DNA of 64,000 nt, from contig NC_089738.1 in the NCBI RefSeq assembly GCF_035083965.1, positions 9,698,734 through 9,762,733 of the forward strand. Reading direction: 5' to 3'. The notes beneath the pieces were generated by a model. The model saw only the letters and a list, made by a program, of their open reading frames with translations, was not told where the DNA came from and searched no databases. Position 1 is the stretch's first letter, and every line of letters begins with the position of its first letter. The stretch is from Branchiostoma lanceolatum (taxonomy: Eukaryota; Chordata; Leptocardii; Amphioxiformes; Branchiostomatidae). Position numbers and translations under genes: made by a program. This document shows, piece after piece, positions 1 through 9,539 of this stretch.

Positions 1-1030
1 ATAAGTAGTTATCACAATCGTACGAGACAATTTTGCACTGTGAATTGTAATGGGTACTGTTAATGCAGAAATGTTCGCGTAGCAGTATGTGACTATAGCA
101 CAGCTGTAAACTTAAAACCACCACGAACGCTTCAATTTACTCTTACCGTGAAATAGAAACCACGCGAACCTCAATGCATTTACAGTATTTCCCTTGCGCT
201 GGGCGTGGCAAATTTGACTGGTAAGCCTGGGATACCAATTTTTGGGGACGTTGCCAAGATCGACTCACTTCTTGATGCCCACACAGTGACCTTTATACAT
301 ATATAGCTCCGTGCCAAATATACAGGGACTAGGAATGGTAATAAAGGCGGACAACGTTTTGTCTTGATAGGTGCATGTTGCTAATATTGCCGTTACCCTT
401 TTCGATTCGCCTAATCAAAAACTACGATAGAAAATCTCATTTGAGGGTTCTTTGAGATTCAGTCATGGCCCAAATATATGAAAATACTCCTTCCAAAATG
501 ACTCTGTATCCGCGGAAAAATCCCATGGAATAATGGATTATTTGGGGTCCATGGAGGACAAAGTGCTCCCTGGATTCCAATCACTCGGATATTTTCCGTA
601 TCACACTCGGATCCGTTTGTATCTGTTACAAGTGCAGAAATATCCCCGCTCGGATATTCCTGAATCCGAGACCTTTTCGCAGAAAGTCGTTCCACAACCA
701 ATGAATAAGAACACATACACAAGTCACAAGGACCAACGTTCATATACTTAGGCAAAATGTTTCGAATAACTGCGTTAGTCCACTAACTTCACCTCCACTT
801 CTCGTCTAACACAGTCAAAATATCCTTACCTAAAAAAAAAGGTGTATTTTGTAGCATGTCGTGCCCTTACCGTCTGTTTCTGTGAAGTTGTGACGACCTG
901 CCTGCTACTTGGTGCAGTCTCAAATGGGTCAGGGTAACTGGCAAAGCACCGTTACAGCTTAAAGGCAAAGTTCCAGCTGATACCTTAAAAGGACTGTCAT
1001 TTGCGAGCAAATGTCACATGATTTCCTCCG
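1..1030. repeat. Segmental duplication, copy 1 (promoter and 5'UTR region)
   Basis: This block is a diverged direct copy of 5610-6415. Shared segments in the same order include the TTATCACAATCG start, the GCTGGGCGTGGCAAATTTGA stretch (about 195 and 5680), CCACAACCAATGAATAAG (about 693 and 6083), TTAGTCCACTAACTTC or a close match, the splice-donor context TTACCGTCTGTTT, and CATTTGCGAGCAAATGTCAC (about 998 and 6363). Copy 1 carries about 230 bp not found in copy 2. Copy 2 lies in front of EF-hand gene A, so copy 1 probably serves a related minus-strand gene beyond the left edge. Confidence 0.85.
871..1000 (-). other. Candidate noncoding first exon of a gene left of the window
   Basis: On the minus strand, a sequence ending ACAGACG is followed by GTAAGGGC, a good splice donor at 869-870. 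The same exon end and donor recur in the duplicated block at 6261, upstream of gene A. No start codon or EF-hand exon follows between here and position 1, so any coding part lies outside the window. The upstream end (transcription start) is a guess. Confidence 0.45.
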
Positions 1031-1049
1031 TTAGTCATCGGCCCATAAT

Positions 1050-1177
1050 TGATTGAACATCTAACCATGAAAGTTACATTAGCATATGGGAAGAGGTAGT
1101 AATGTTATGATTCATGAACCATAACATTACTCCCACTTCCTATATGATAGTGTAACTTTCATGGTTAGATGTTAAAT
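1050..1177. repeat. Foldback (MITE-like) hairpin
   Basis: The left end TGATTGAACATCTAACC and the reverse complement of the right end (CTGATTTAACATCTAACC) match. The arms continue inward through CATGAAAGTTACA and a shared TAATGTTATG segment, so almost the whole 128 bp folds on itself. It has no coding capacity. It sits just upstream of the duplicated promoter block, and copy 2 of that block lacks it, so it probably inserted after the duplication. Confidence 0.75.
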
Positions 1178-2264
1178 CAGTTATGCTAATTCGTTGACGT
1201 CATTGGTCAAAACCCAAGATGTCAGACCTTACCATTAAGCAGTCTATTTCCTCTTTCAAATCGTCACTCTCTGTTGTGTCTCTTAACTTCTTCTCTGCCC
1301 AATTATACTCTGTCTAGTCTACTAGCAGAGGTTTCGATCGGGGGGGGGGAGCTAGGAGGAGTGTCCGGGATTTTTAACGCCCCCCGATTGAAACCTCTGC
1401 TTGGAGAATATATTCTTTCCACCTATTCGGTCAGAAATTAGATTCCAGCTGCTTGCATCTGTGACCAATATGTGGAATGTACCAGGTGTTCATTTTGAAC
1501 CCTAAACATGACATTGTATGCACTCATTTTTTTTTCTGCTCAGCAGAGCCACCTGTGGATTTAGCTTAGTACTGCACCCTTCAAATCATTCTTTTTGATC
1601 TGAAATTACATCCATAGCTTGGATGCCATGCTATCACTACCGGGGCCCCGGTAGTAGCAGGATGGCACCCAGGCCACTTCATCTAGGCACTATGCAAGAA
1701 CATATTTGTGGGGTTCCGTTCGGCGGTTTGTTGCTCTCGCTCCTTCCGACATTGTAGATCCCATGAACGAAGCCCTCGAGATACAGCTAGGAATATGTGG
1801 AACCATCTGGATACGGTGACCAAATACAAAGGACGTCTTCAAAGACGTTAGAAAGAATCAGGGATCATCTTAAAGGATCACTACAAAGTAATGAGCCGAA
1901 TAGATAGTACAATGTGAACACGGTTTGTATCTATTAGGCAAGATGCCTATTGGTGTTAAATGACTTGCTTTTTAGTAAATTATGGAAGTAGTCAGTATGC
2001 TGTTTTTATAAAGGAATTGTGTATATTTCAGGTTATATATAGGGATGGGTGGGGTTCTAAGTATTGCCTAAAACTGTGCACCTAAGGCTGTATAAGTTGA
2101 GTATCTATGTGCGTGTGTGTATGTCAGTGTGTATGTAAGGTATTTAATAAAGGTACCTACCTACCTACGAGTAGGTAGGTAGGTAGGCATATAATGTTTG
2201 AACAATTTCTCAATGAAAGTTTGAATCAAATCTAATAGAAGCACAGCAGTGTTTTTTAATCACC
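1178..2264. other. Intergenic, no gene seen
   Basis: Apart from the degenerate foldback copy at 1318-1410, there is a short inverted repeat of GTAGGTAGGTAC type at about 2152-2186 and a GGGGCCCC palindrome at about 1643. No splice-bounded coding segment was found on either strand. Confidence 0.5.
1318..1410. repeat. Foldback element, CTCTCCAAGCAGA family (degenerate copy)
   Basis: The right end reads CCTCTGCTTGGAGA, and the left end carries the matching but eroded AGCAGAGGTTTCGATCG. Arms of about 25 bp flank a G-rich centre. The terminal sequence is shared with 2437-2635, 2644-2775, 14394-14543 and 18209-18379. Confidence 0.7.
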
Positions 2265-2270
2265 TTTATT
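2265..2270 (-). terminator. Candidate polyadenylation signal of gene A
   Basis: TTTATT on the plus strand is AATAAA on the minus strand, about 565 bp past the stop codon of gene A. Two foldback elements would then lie within the 3'UTR. No closer AATAAA was seen. Confidence 0.4.
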
Positions 2271-2436
2271 TTCAGTATCTCATGGCCACCGTTTACAACA
2301 GAAGCATACAACAGTTGAATGATATAGACTAGGATAGCCTCAAAATTCTCTGGTAAAGGATAAAAGAAATATGTACGTATAGATTAACCAGTGACTAAAA
2401 TTGATCCATAAAGTTGCAAGAATGTTACGAATCAGT

Positions 2437-2635
2437 TACTCTCCAAGCAGAGATTGGCGGGGAAGATTGTGACATTTTTATCATATGCCCCGTTTTTTTG
2501 TCGGCTCTCCTCACTAGCTGTTAATAGTCTTTGAGCCTCCGACTTGGGGCAGAGGTTGGTGGAGAGAGCGGAAAGAAAACTGGGCATATGATAAAAAGGT
2601 CAACATCTTCCCCACCAACCTCTGCTTGGAGAGTA
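2437..2635. repeat. Foldback element with 9-bp target duplication
   Basis: The ends TACTCTCCAAGCAGAG and CTCTGCTTGGAGAGTA are perfect inverted repeats. The element is flanked on both sides by CGAATCAGT (2428-2436 and 2636-2644), a 9-bp target-site duplication. The arms also pair internally around GGCATATGATAAAAA. It is a nonautonomous DNA element with no open frame. A 9-bp duplication fits Mutator-like elements, although assigning a superfamily from one copy is inference. Confidence 0.88.
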
Positions 2636-2643
2636 CGAATCAG

Positions 2644-2775
2644 TATCTTCCAAGCAGAAGTTTGGTCGGAAGATGTTAACGTACTGACAGCTTGGTCTTA
2701 CTGACAACCACTTCCAGGGAAGCCTGGCTGCTAGAAAACGTTACAAACGTCCATCCCAACATCTGCTTGGAGAGT
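2644..2775. repeat. Foldback element, CTCTCCAAGCAGA family (adjacent copy)
   Basis: It begins at or next to the right target duplication of the 2437-2635 copy. Left end TATCTTCCAAGCAGA, right end TCTGCTTGGAGAGT. The arms are short and diverged, and the centre differs from the neighbour's, so this is a different subtype sharing only the termini. Confidence 0.75.
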
Positions 2776-2835
2776 GATATATCAGCTGCTTTTTAATGCT
2801 GCACTATTGGTTAAGGCGAAGGCCACGATACTGGC

Positions 2836-4181
2836 TCACTGAGGAAAGTAAGAGCAGAACTCTTCAAACGACACACGACCATCCTCCCCGCCGACGTCAT
2901 TGCAGATCTGCTCCAGTTGTGCGTCTGAAATTTGTTCCACGCCCGCCTTTTTCAGTAGGACCTTCAGCTCGTCTTTCCCCAGGTACCCACTTCCATCCTA
3001 TAATGAGAAAACCCAACAACATTAGGGTTTTTGTGTGTGTTTAAACCTAGCGATATGCAAATCTCGTCCTCTTTCTGACCAAGTGGAGTCCTATCTGAAA
3101 CGTCTAACCGTTTCCAAATTGTATCGAGTTGCTCGAGTATTTTTTTGTTTACTGCGTAATCTTACCTGGATCAAGGTAAAATAGGGGCAGTATGGATTGT
3201 TGACACTCACGTGACTATGTCGTAGGCATTGCCGTCCATACTGGATGTTTAAACTCTGAAGCTAAGTCGCTGAGTCAATGTGAATTTGCGCAATATTATT
3301 ACAACCAATTCATCATGGAATTTAACACCATATCATAGGCTTGTAACATCTTATAAGATCTTTTTGTGTGGCCCAACCCGTGGAATGGCCTAGACTTTAG
3401 AAATGGTACATACTGCTTAATGCTTTCTCTGCATTTTATGGAAGTTAAACAAAGACATCACTATCAGCGGACTAGCCCCCTGCTGTAGATATTTGAACAG
3501 AGTTGTGTGGCCCAGGGTCTGTGAATCGGAGATAGGCGCCGCCAAGTGGCGCGGAAGGTCTTAAGCTTTAACTTACCGTATCCATCTCCAGGAAAGCCGC
3601 CCTCAAGGCATCCGTGGGGGGTGGCAGCGACAAAATGAACTCCACAAACTCGTTGAAGTCGAGAGACCCCTTACCGTCCTTGTCAATGCCTTTGAAAAGA
3701 GCCTGCATAAAAAATCCAACATTTCACAACATGATGAGTGATGATATATACAACTATACAAATAAGTGATATGATTTATGAAGACGAAATCCACACGACC
3801 ATCTTCGGAGTAATATAGCCGATAATCAAATGAAGATACAAATAAATATGCATTGAGCTAACCAGCATAATGATATGCCACCCTAACAAACTAGAGTGCC
3901 ACGACCTCATACCTTCGCCAAATGATTTTAACCTTTATGACTGACGTATTAAGAGTGTTTCTCATCAATTATAAATCATACCAGTTGATTGTCTTCTCGA
4001 CTCAAATAACAGAGGTTGTCCAAAGTATGAGCTTACTACTTACGTCTATCATCTTCGGGTCCGGTGGGGTCTTCCCGGATTGAGAAATGGCTTTGCCCAG
4101 CTCGGCCTTGCTGATAGTGCCGTCACCGCTGGTGTCGAAGTTGTCGAAGACTGTCCTCAACTGTTCCTGCAAATCTCCCAT
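2836..4181 (-). CDS. Gene A: calmodulin/troponin C-like EF-hand protein, 141 aa
   Basis: Three coding exons: 4044-4181 (46 codons), 3577-3702 (42) and 2836-2997 (53 plus stop). All have GT/AG borders and phase-0 joins. The protein starts MGDLQEQL. EF1 loop DTSGDGTISKAE, EF2 DKDGKGSLDFNE and EF3 DTDGSGYLGKDE are canonical. EF4 (VGGEDGRVSFEE) has valine and glycine at loop positions 1 and 3 where acidic ligands are expected, so it probably does not bind calcium normally. There is no signal peptide or membrane segment, so a cytosolic calcium sensor or buffer is likely. The chosen ATG lies 15 nt after a strong acceptor (TTTGTCTTGCAG), showing a 5'UTR intron; the likely first exon is at 6261. Its closest relative in the window is gene C, which has the same EF4 lesion. 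The family is certain; the cellular target is unknown. Confidence 0.93.
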
Positions 4182-4686
4182 ATTGTCTGGATTCCCCTGC
4201 AAGACAAAGTATTCAATGTTTAGGTAAGCCCATACTGATTCAGTTTTATGAATGATATACCCGCGTGCATCAATTTTCGTCGGTTTCCAAGGAAAAAAAG
4301 TTTCATCCGTATTGTTAATCATACAAACTTTTTTTAATTCGCACGCTCACATCAGTCTTGGGGTTTCCAGGTAATGTCATCCGTATATAATCGAATCAAG
4401 ATTACCTAAATGCACTTCGTGTTTCTTTGTATCATATTTCTATGACACCCACGTGCGGATCGATTTTCATCTTTTTCTTGAATATAGAAAATGTTTCAAC
4501 CATACTGTTAATCATACAATTACAAAGTAGCTGCAAAATGAGGAAGTAAATGCCGTAAATTTTTCCAGAAAGATATCGGAAAACGGATGATTCTTTGTGT
4601 CATTTCTACTTGTTGCATGAATATCCGTTTGTAGCGTATTCCTGCCACACATTTTCAAACAGTCCCTAGCCCTGTTTATAGCTATT

Positions 4687-5035
4687 GTGGGGTCGTGTGG
4701 CGCAACGGCAGAGCGTTCGACTCAGAACCAAGAGGTCCCGAGTTCGAATCCTGTCATGTCACCGATCTTGTGCCCTTGGGAAAGGCACTTTACACGACTT
4801 TCTTCACTTCACCCAGGTGTAAATGGGTACCTGACTTCGGTTGGGGAAGGTCGTATTGAGGTCACCTTGTGGCGCCGAACGGCAGCCGCCCAGACCCTTG
4901 CGACAGTTCCACAAAACGCAAGTGTGGATAAGATATTGTGTATTGTGTGTAACCTGTAATACCCTGCATCAATTCAGCGCTAATAGGCTGCTATTGCGGG
5001 TAATTTCTGACCAATAAAAACCATTATTATTATTG
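4687..5035 (+). mobile_element. tRNA-derived SINE, copy 1
   Basis: The 5' part resembles a tRNA, with an A-box-like GTGGCGCAACGG and a B box GTTCGAATC spaced as in polymerase III promoters, but no proper acceptor stem. A tRNA-unrelated body follows (CCCTTGGGAAAGGCACTTTA, then CCAGGTGTAAATGGGTACCTG), and it ends in an ATT-rich tail. The body recurs at 30500, 37993, 42172 and 61487. It lies in the 5'UTR intron of gene A. The small open frame inside it is accidental. Confidence 0.85.
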
Positions 5036-5609
5036 ACCCTTCAATGCTGTCACTGTAAGATCGTAAATGATGAAACGTGTAATTTCATTGAGAGTATATT
5101 AGTAATAAGTAGTAAAATCTCAACAATACATACATATCATCAACAATTACTAGCATGTCCTAATATGGGAAGAATGTATTGGTTGTATGAGTCACAAATA
5201 TCATAGATCATATCTTATCAATTCTGATGTGCAAAAGACGCAGACAACTCGCCAGCGCAGCGCACGAGTGCAGTCACTGACCGCAGTATGCCTTAAAGCG
5301 TAAAGGCGGTAGACTTAGAGTAATTTAATGATGCACGCTTCTGCCGATTCTAATGGTTTCACCGCCTAAGGGCCGGGAGCACTGTACAACCTTACAGTAA
5401 AATCGCAAACAGTGTGGAATGACTGGCCAATTTAAGAATAATTCTGGCTGGGCAACATCAGAAGAATTACGATGTTCTGACACGAGGAGAGTGGGGGGGG
5501 GGGAGAGGTATTCCTAAAAATTCAACAATATGCTTATCATCCAAACTAACCGGCAGACAATCTGCAATTATACTGTTGCATTTTACGGTGCAAGCCGTAT
5601 TACAAGCGA

Positions 5610-6415
5610 TTAAAAGTTGTTATCACAATCGTGTTAGACAATTTTGTACTGTGAATGGAATTAAATGAACGCTCCCTTGTGCTGGGCGTGGCAAATTTGA
5701 CTGGTTAAACCGAGGTAGCCATCTTTTGGGACGTTGCCAAGATTGACTCACTTTTTAAGCTAAGATTTTTTAATGGCCACACAATGACCTATATTTCCCT
5801 GTTTCAAATTCACTTGGACTAGAAATGGTGGTTAAGCGAAGACAACTATCTTTTTTGAGACAGGTTTACAACCAAATAAGCTAGAAAGGTTTTAAAATAT
5901 ACCAATGGAAATTTGACCTCCACCTACTTATGACTTATCCACATGAAAACGGGAAGATCACCCTACACACTATTCGTAGCTCGCGCGCGGAAGAAAGACT
6001 GGCGTTTTGTCTTGTATGTTGCTAACACAGTTCTTATAGTTCTTATAAATCCGTTTCAATTCAACCTATCAGTCTAAAAAGTGGATCCACAACCAATGAA
6101 TAAGGACAAGCACACAATTCACAAGGTCCACCGCGCTGAGACAAAATGTCTCAAAGAACTTCGTCAGTCCACTAACTTCGCCGCCACTTCGATTCACTAG
6201 AGCATCCAACATGTCCTTATATGAAAAGCAAAGTGTTTTGGGAGCATTTAGTGCACTTACCGTCTGTTTTTGTGGAGCTAAGTTGTGACGACCTGTCTGC
6301 CACACGATGCAGTCTTAAGATAACTGGCAAAACCAGTTCCAGATGATACTTAAAGTGACCCTCATTTGCGAGCAAATGTCACATGATTCCTCTGTTAGTC
6401 ATCGGCACACTTAAA
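5610..6415. repeat. Segmental duplication, copy 2 (gene A upstream region)
   Basis: Partner of 1-1030 with the same order of conserved blocks. It covers the noncoding first exon and the presumed promoter of gene A. Conservation is patchy, with blocks of 15-25 identical bases separated by diverged sequence. That fits an old duplication with some constraint, although chance survival cannot be excluded. Confidence 0.85.
6261..6345 (-). promoter_or_regulatory. Candidate noncoding first exon and promoter of gene A
   Basis: On the minus strand, ACAGACG is followed by the donor GTAAGTG. The next acceptor on this strand that fits is the one at 4197-4200, 15 nt before the start of gene A, giving a 5'UTR intron of about 2.06 kb. 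The exon-donor context is conserved in the duplicated copy at 871. No clear TATA box was found. The upstream boundary is approximate. Confidence 0.5.
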
Positions 6416-6419
6416 ACCC

Positions 6420-7659
6420 AGAAAGTGGGCGTTTTTGTGGGTGTCGAACGGGAAGCATGCTATTTTGTTTAACTAACAAGAGATTATTTTTGCCGTAGAG
6501 TAAAAAACAAGACCACAATTTTGTACTAGAGTTTTGTTGGACTCTAAAGACTGTCAAAGTTCCCTTATGTCTTGCCATGAATTCCTGCGTTTTGATAACT
6601 TAGAAATAGTCTTCAGCATTATGTACGTTGACAAATACAGTTTGTGTCAAACTTCATAACAAAACTAGTACAGTCACAAATGAACAAATAATACTAACTA
6701 TAAACTCTAGGCTCAACTTTTTTCACCTGAAAAAATTAACTACTGATTGCACACTTAAAATCTTAATGGTACGATACATAGGAGAGGGCGTAACAAATCC
6801 GTATGTGTTCAACTACACGTTATCTTTTCATTGACTTGTACATTTTTCCCCTGCTGCAAAGCGTTCTGCCAAGACTAAGACAGGATGGGTGTGGTGTAGT
6901 AACCTTTAGCACATAGATTATCATCACCCCATGGAACGTTACGCGTGATGTCTGGTTTGACTTGTTGGCAGACAGTGTCGCCAAAAATCAAAAGTTATGA
7001 GTTTTACAGATATAGATAACCTCGATGTTGTTGGTAAATTGGTTTGTATATGGTACATAACACGCAAAAAACGATTATGTTAAAAAACTGAAAATTGCTA
7101 CATCGGCTTAGAATATTTTCTACACTTCCACATGTTTGTTGTTGTACAACTACAACTACAACTACAAGGTTTTAGACAAAGGGTTTAGTATCTTAAAAAA
7201 CGTGCCTGTCAAGATCTATACCGGCAGCACATAGTATTCATACATAAAGCAGTAGATTTATAAGGTAGTAAGCAACGTTAAATCTATGAAGACGCCATGT
7301 GAGCCTCTTTAACATTGGATAAGTCGTTTCTGGGTTTTTGGAAAATGTCCAGACTCTAGGGGTAAGTAGGTCCCCTCATTTACAAGGAATGTTTGGTGTC
7401 TGGCCAAAGATAACATACAGGGGAAGTCCATACATGGTCACGGGTATCCTTCAATGTTAACCCTCTGACAGACCGTAAAAAACATTCTGTTTGCAGAGCG
7501 CTGATGTCAGTCACGTGATAGCTAACAGGTCATCACGTGATCATCAGAACGCATCACGTGACACTTCACGTGATATAGACTTGACCTTCAAAACTTGTCC
7601 ATGTTGCATATGATATGAATAATAATCAGTACATTCTTCTCATCTTCTCCACAGGATAA
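6420..7659. other. No gene seen downstream of gene B
   Basis: This is where the EF3-EF4 exon of gene B would be expected by comparison with its neighbours. Reading the minus strand, I found no loop of DxDGxGxI type and no acceptor followed by GAT GGN. The stretch is AT-rich and contains an E-box cluster at 7511-7573. Confidence 0.55.
7511..7573. promoter_or_regulatory. Cluster of four TCACGTGA palindromes
   Basis: TCACGTGA occurs at 7511-7518, 7533-7540, 7554-7561 and 7566-7573, four times in 63 bp. The core CACGTG is the E-box bound by MYC/MITF/USF-type bHLH-zip factors, and the flanking T and A are the MITF/TFE-type preference. The site content is seen directly; a role as enhancer is inference. 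Confidence 0.5.
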
Positions 7660-7704
7660 CTAAGAAGTAAATAAAGAAAAAGATACACATTTTCCAAGAC
7701 GTAC

Positions 7705-8073
7705 CGTTTTGTTCCCATCTCCTCCTTGTTCACTTGGAAGATGCGTTTCACAAAACTCCATAAACTCGGAGAAATTTATGGTTCCAGTGTTGTCCTTGTC
7801 TAACACGTTCATGGCTTCCTATGAAAGAGAAAAAAAATCTCTTTTTTTACCCTCTGTTTCTACAACAACAAGGGTACAAGATTATGGAGCTATACAGCAA
7901 ATCAACACCAATGCTATATTCTTATATTTTGTCAAATGATAATTTCCTACCTCAATCTTATCGTCAGAAAGATTGTGCCCCATCTCCTTGAAAGTAGCCT
8001 TGAGTTCATCTTTGGTTATCTGCAGTTCTTCACTTCCGCCAAGTATGTTAGACAGCTGGTCACTAGCCGCCAT
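7705..8073 (-). CDS. Gene B: truncated EF-hand protein (EF1-EF2 only)
   Basis: Exon 1 at 7951-8073 (41 codons, start MAASDQLSNI) joins in phase 0 to exon 2 at 7705-7818 (38 codons). Exon 1 matches exon 1 of C (shared KDELKA, MGH, SDD/SDE and the exon end), but its loop GGSEELQITKDE has lost most EF1 ligands. EF2 (DKDNTGTINFSE) is canonical. Exon 2 ends ...GGDGNKT before GTACGT and lacks the EF3 entry helix seen in every other copy. No EF3-EF4 exon was found downstream. If GTACGT is not used, the frame runs on 14 codons to TAG at 7660-7662, giving about 93 residues. An acceptor (GGCTTAG) lies 9 nt before the ATG, as in the other genes. It could be a two-EF-hand protein, a decaying pseudogene, or a gene whose last exon I missed. 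Confidence 0.65.
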
Positions 8074-8084
8074 AGTATTCAGCT

Positions 8085-9247
8085 AAGCCTAAAGCTTGTA
8101 GGTAGAAATCTATTGATAGGTTATTTTCAATCACGTGGCTATGACGTAGTTATTGTCCGACATGTTGAACGGTTAAACCTGGGAGTGGCCAGATAAATAT
8201 CCATCTACATCCTAAATGACTTTAAACTTCAAGAAAATCAGCAGAAAAATATGTATCAGAAGTACCTGAGATAATCTTTTAAACATTATAACGTGGCGTT
8301 TGAAACTTTCAAGTATATGTTTTTATTTTCTTGCTTGATATCATTATGATGAATCGTTCCGCAGAAATAGAATAATTTACACTTTCCCGCGCGCTGATAC
8401 CATCAAACTGATTACGTCACATGTGCACAGGGGTCTACGTCATATCCGTCAAAATTTAAGTGTGTTTTGACTGTGTATGACTGACGTCACAAACCGAAGG
8501 TGTGCTATCTATACATGTTATGATTCATTGAGTATCAGAATAAACTATCTCTCATTTATGAGTTTATCAAGAGAATAAGCCATTTCCCTGTTAAGCACGT
8601 AGTTCCGTCGAATATGATTTCTATTTTGACAAAGTGAACATTAAAAGGTTAAGTGCACTCGACCATTTCCAATTCCTAAAAGTTAAGAATCTATTATTTG
8701 TCAACCGATAACTATGTTGAGGACGTACCTTGTAATATCACGTAAATATCATGTGAATTTGAAGAGACTTAAACAGAGTACAGATCCAATCAGGATATGT
8801 TGATAGACAACACAGACAACACAGTCCCAGCCAGTGTGTGAAAAGACCAGAGGTTAAAAGTAGTTAGACACGCCAAAGTCACTGACGTGTAAGATTTGGG
8901 TGCAGTGTCGGTGGGTTAGGTTAAACGATTGGCAAAAGAACGTCAAAGATTTTGTCCTACAGAAGCTTCACTAGATCATGTAACTCAACTATGGAGAAGA
9001 AATCAAATCTAGATCTAGATCTTTGTAAAAAAACATTAAGTTCTCCTGTCTCTGTGTATTTCTATATGGCCCACTGCCACTAGCTATGGTACTCTCCTAA
9101 CAATGAAATATTTGTGTCTAGTTTTATCTAACCCCCAAATCATTTTTGACCTAGGGACCTTTGAATAATTAAGGTTTTATCATTGTATTTAACAAACATC
9201 AAGCAATCAAACGTACAAACAAGGCAAATGAGATAACACATGACAGC
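8085..9247. other. Intergenic between C and B, presumed gene B promoter side
   Basis: No coding segment was recognised. It includes TCACGTGG at about 8132, several CRE-like TGACGTCA or ACGTCA sites (about 8412-8486), and a short run of AGATCT repeats at about 9008-9020. A gene B promoter should lie here, but I could not fix a first exon. Confidence 0.4.
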
Positions 9248-9253
9248 TTTATT
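9248..9253 (-). terminator. Candidate polyadenylation signal of gene C
   Basis: TTTATT (AATAAA on the minus strand) in a TTTATTGTTC context, about 1.1 kb past the stop of gene C. If it is used, the large palindrome at 9540-10371 lies within the 3'UTR and the transcript would carry a very long hairpin. Confidence 0.35.
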
Positions 9254-9539
9254 GTTCATACAGTACATGTATGTTACAAAATCGAGGTGTTACTGTGAGT
9301 TTTGTGTTTGTTCTCCATCTGAATCGTATTTAATACAGTCGATTAAAAGCATCATTTTACTGTATCATTTTACTGCAGTATCAGATCAGCAGACTTGATA
9401 TATTTCGTGTCAGAATGAAATCATTTTAATCACGTTCATCAGACATCAGTCTAGTCTTACCAAGAAGCCATTTCCTTCGTGTGCCGTGTATTTGCACAGC
9501 CTCTCTAATGTCTGATGATCAAGGCTATATATCGGGACA

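Noticed and set aside
4687-4959. 90-codon open frame, and a possible tRNA gene at its start
   Set aside because: The body recurs at four other sites as a SINE, and the tRNA-like head has A and B boxes but no pairing acceptor stem.
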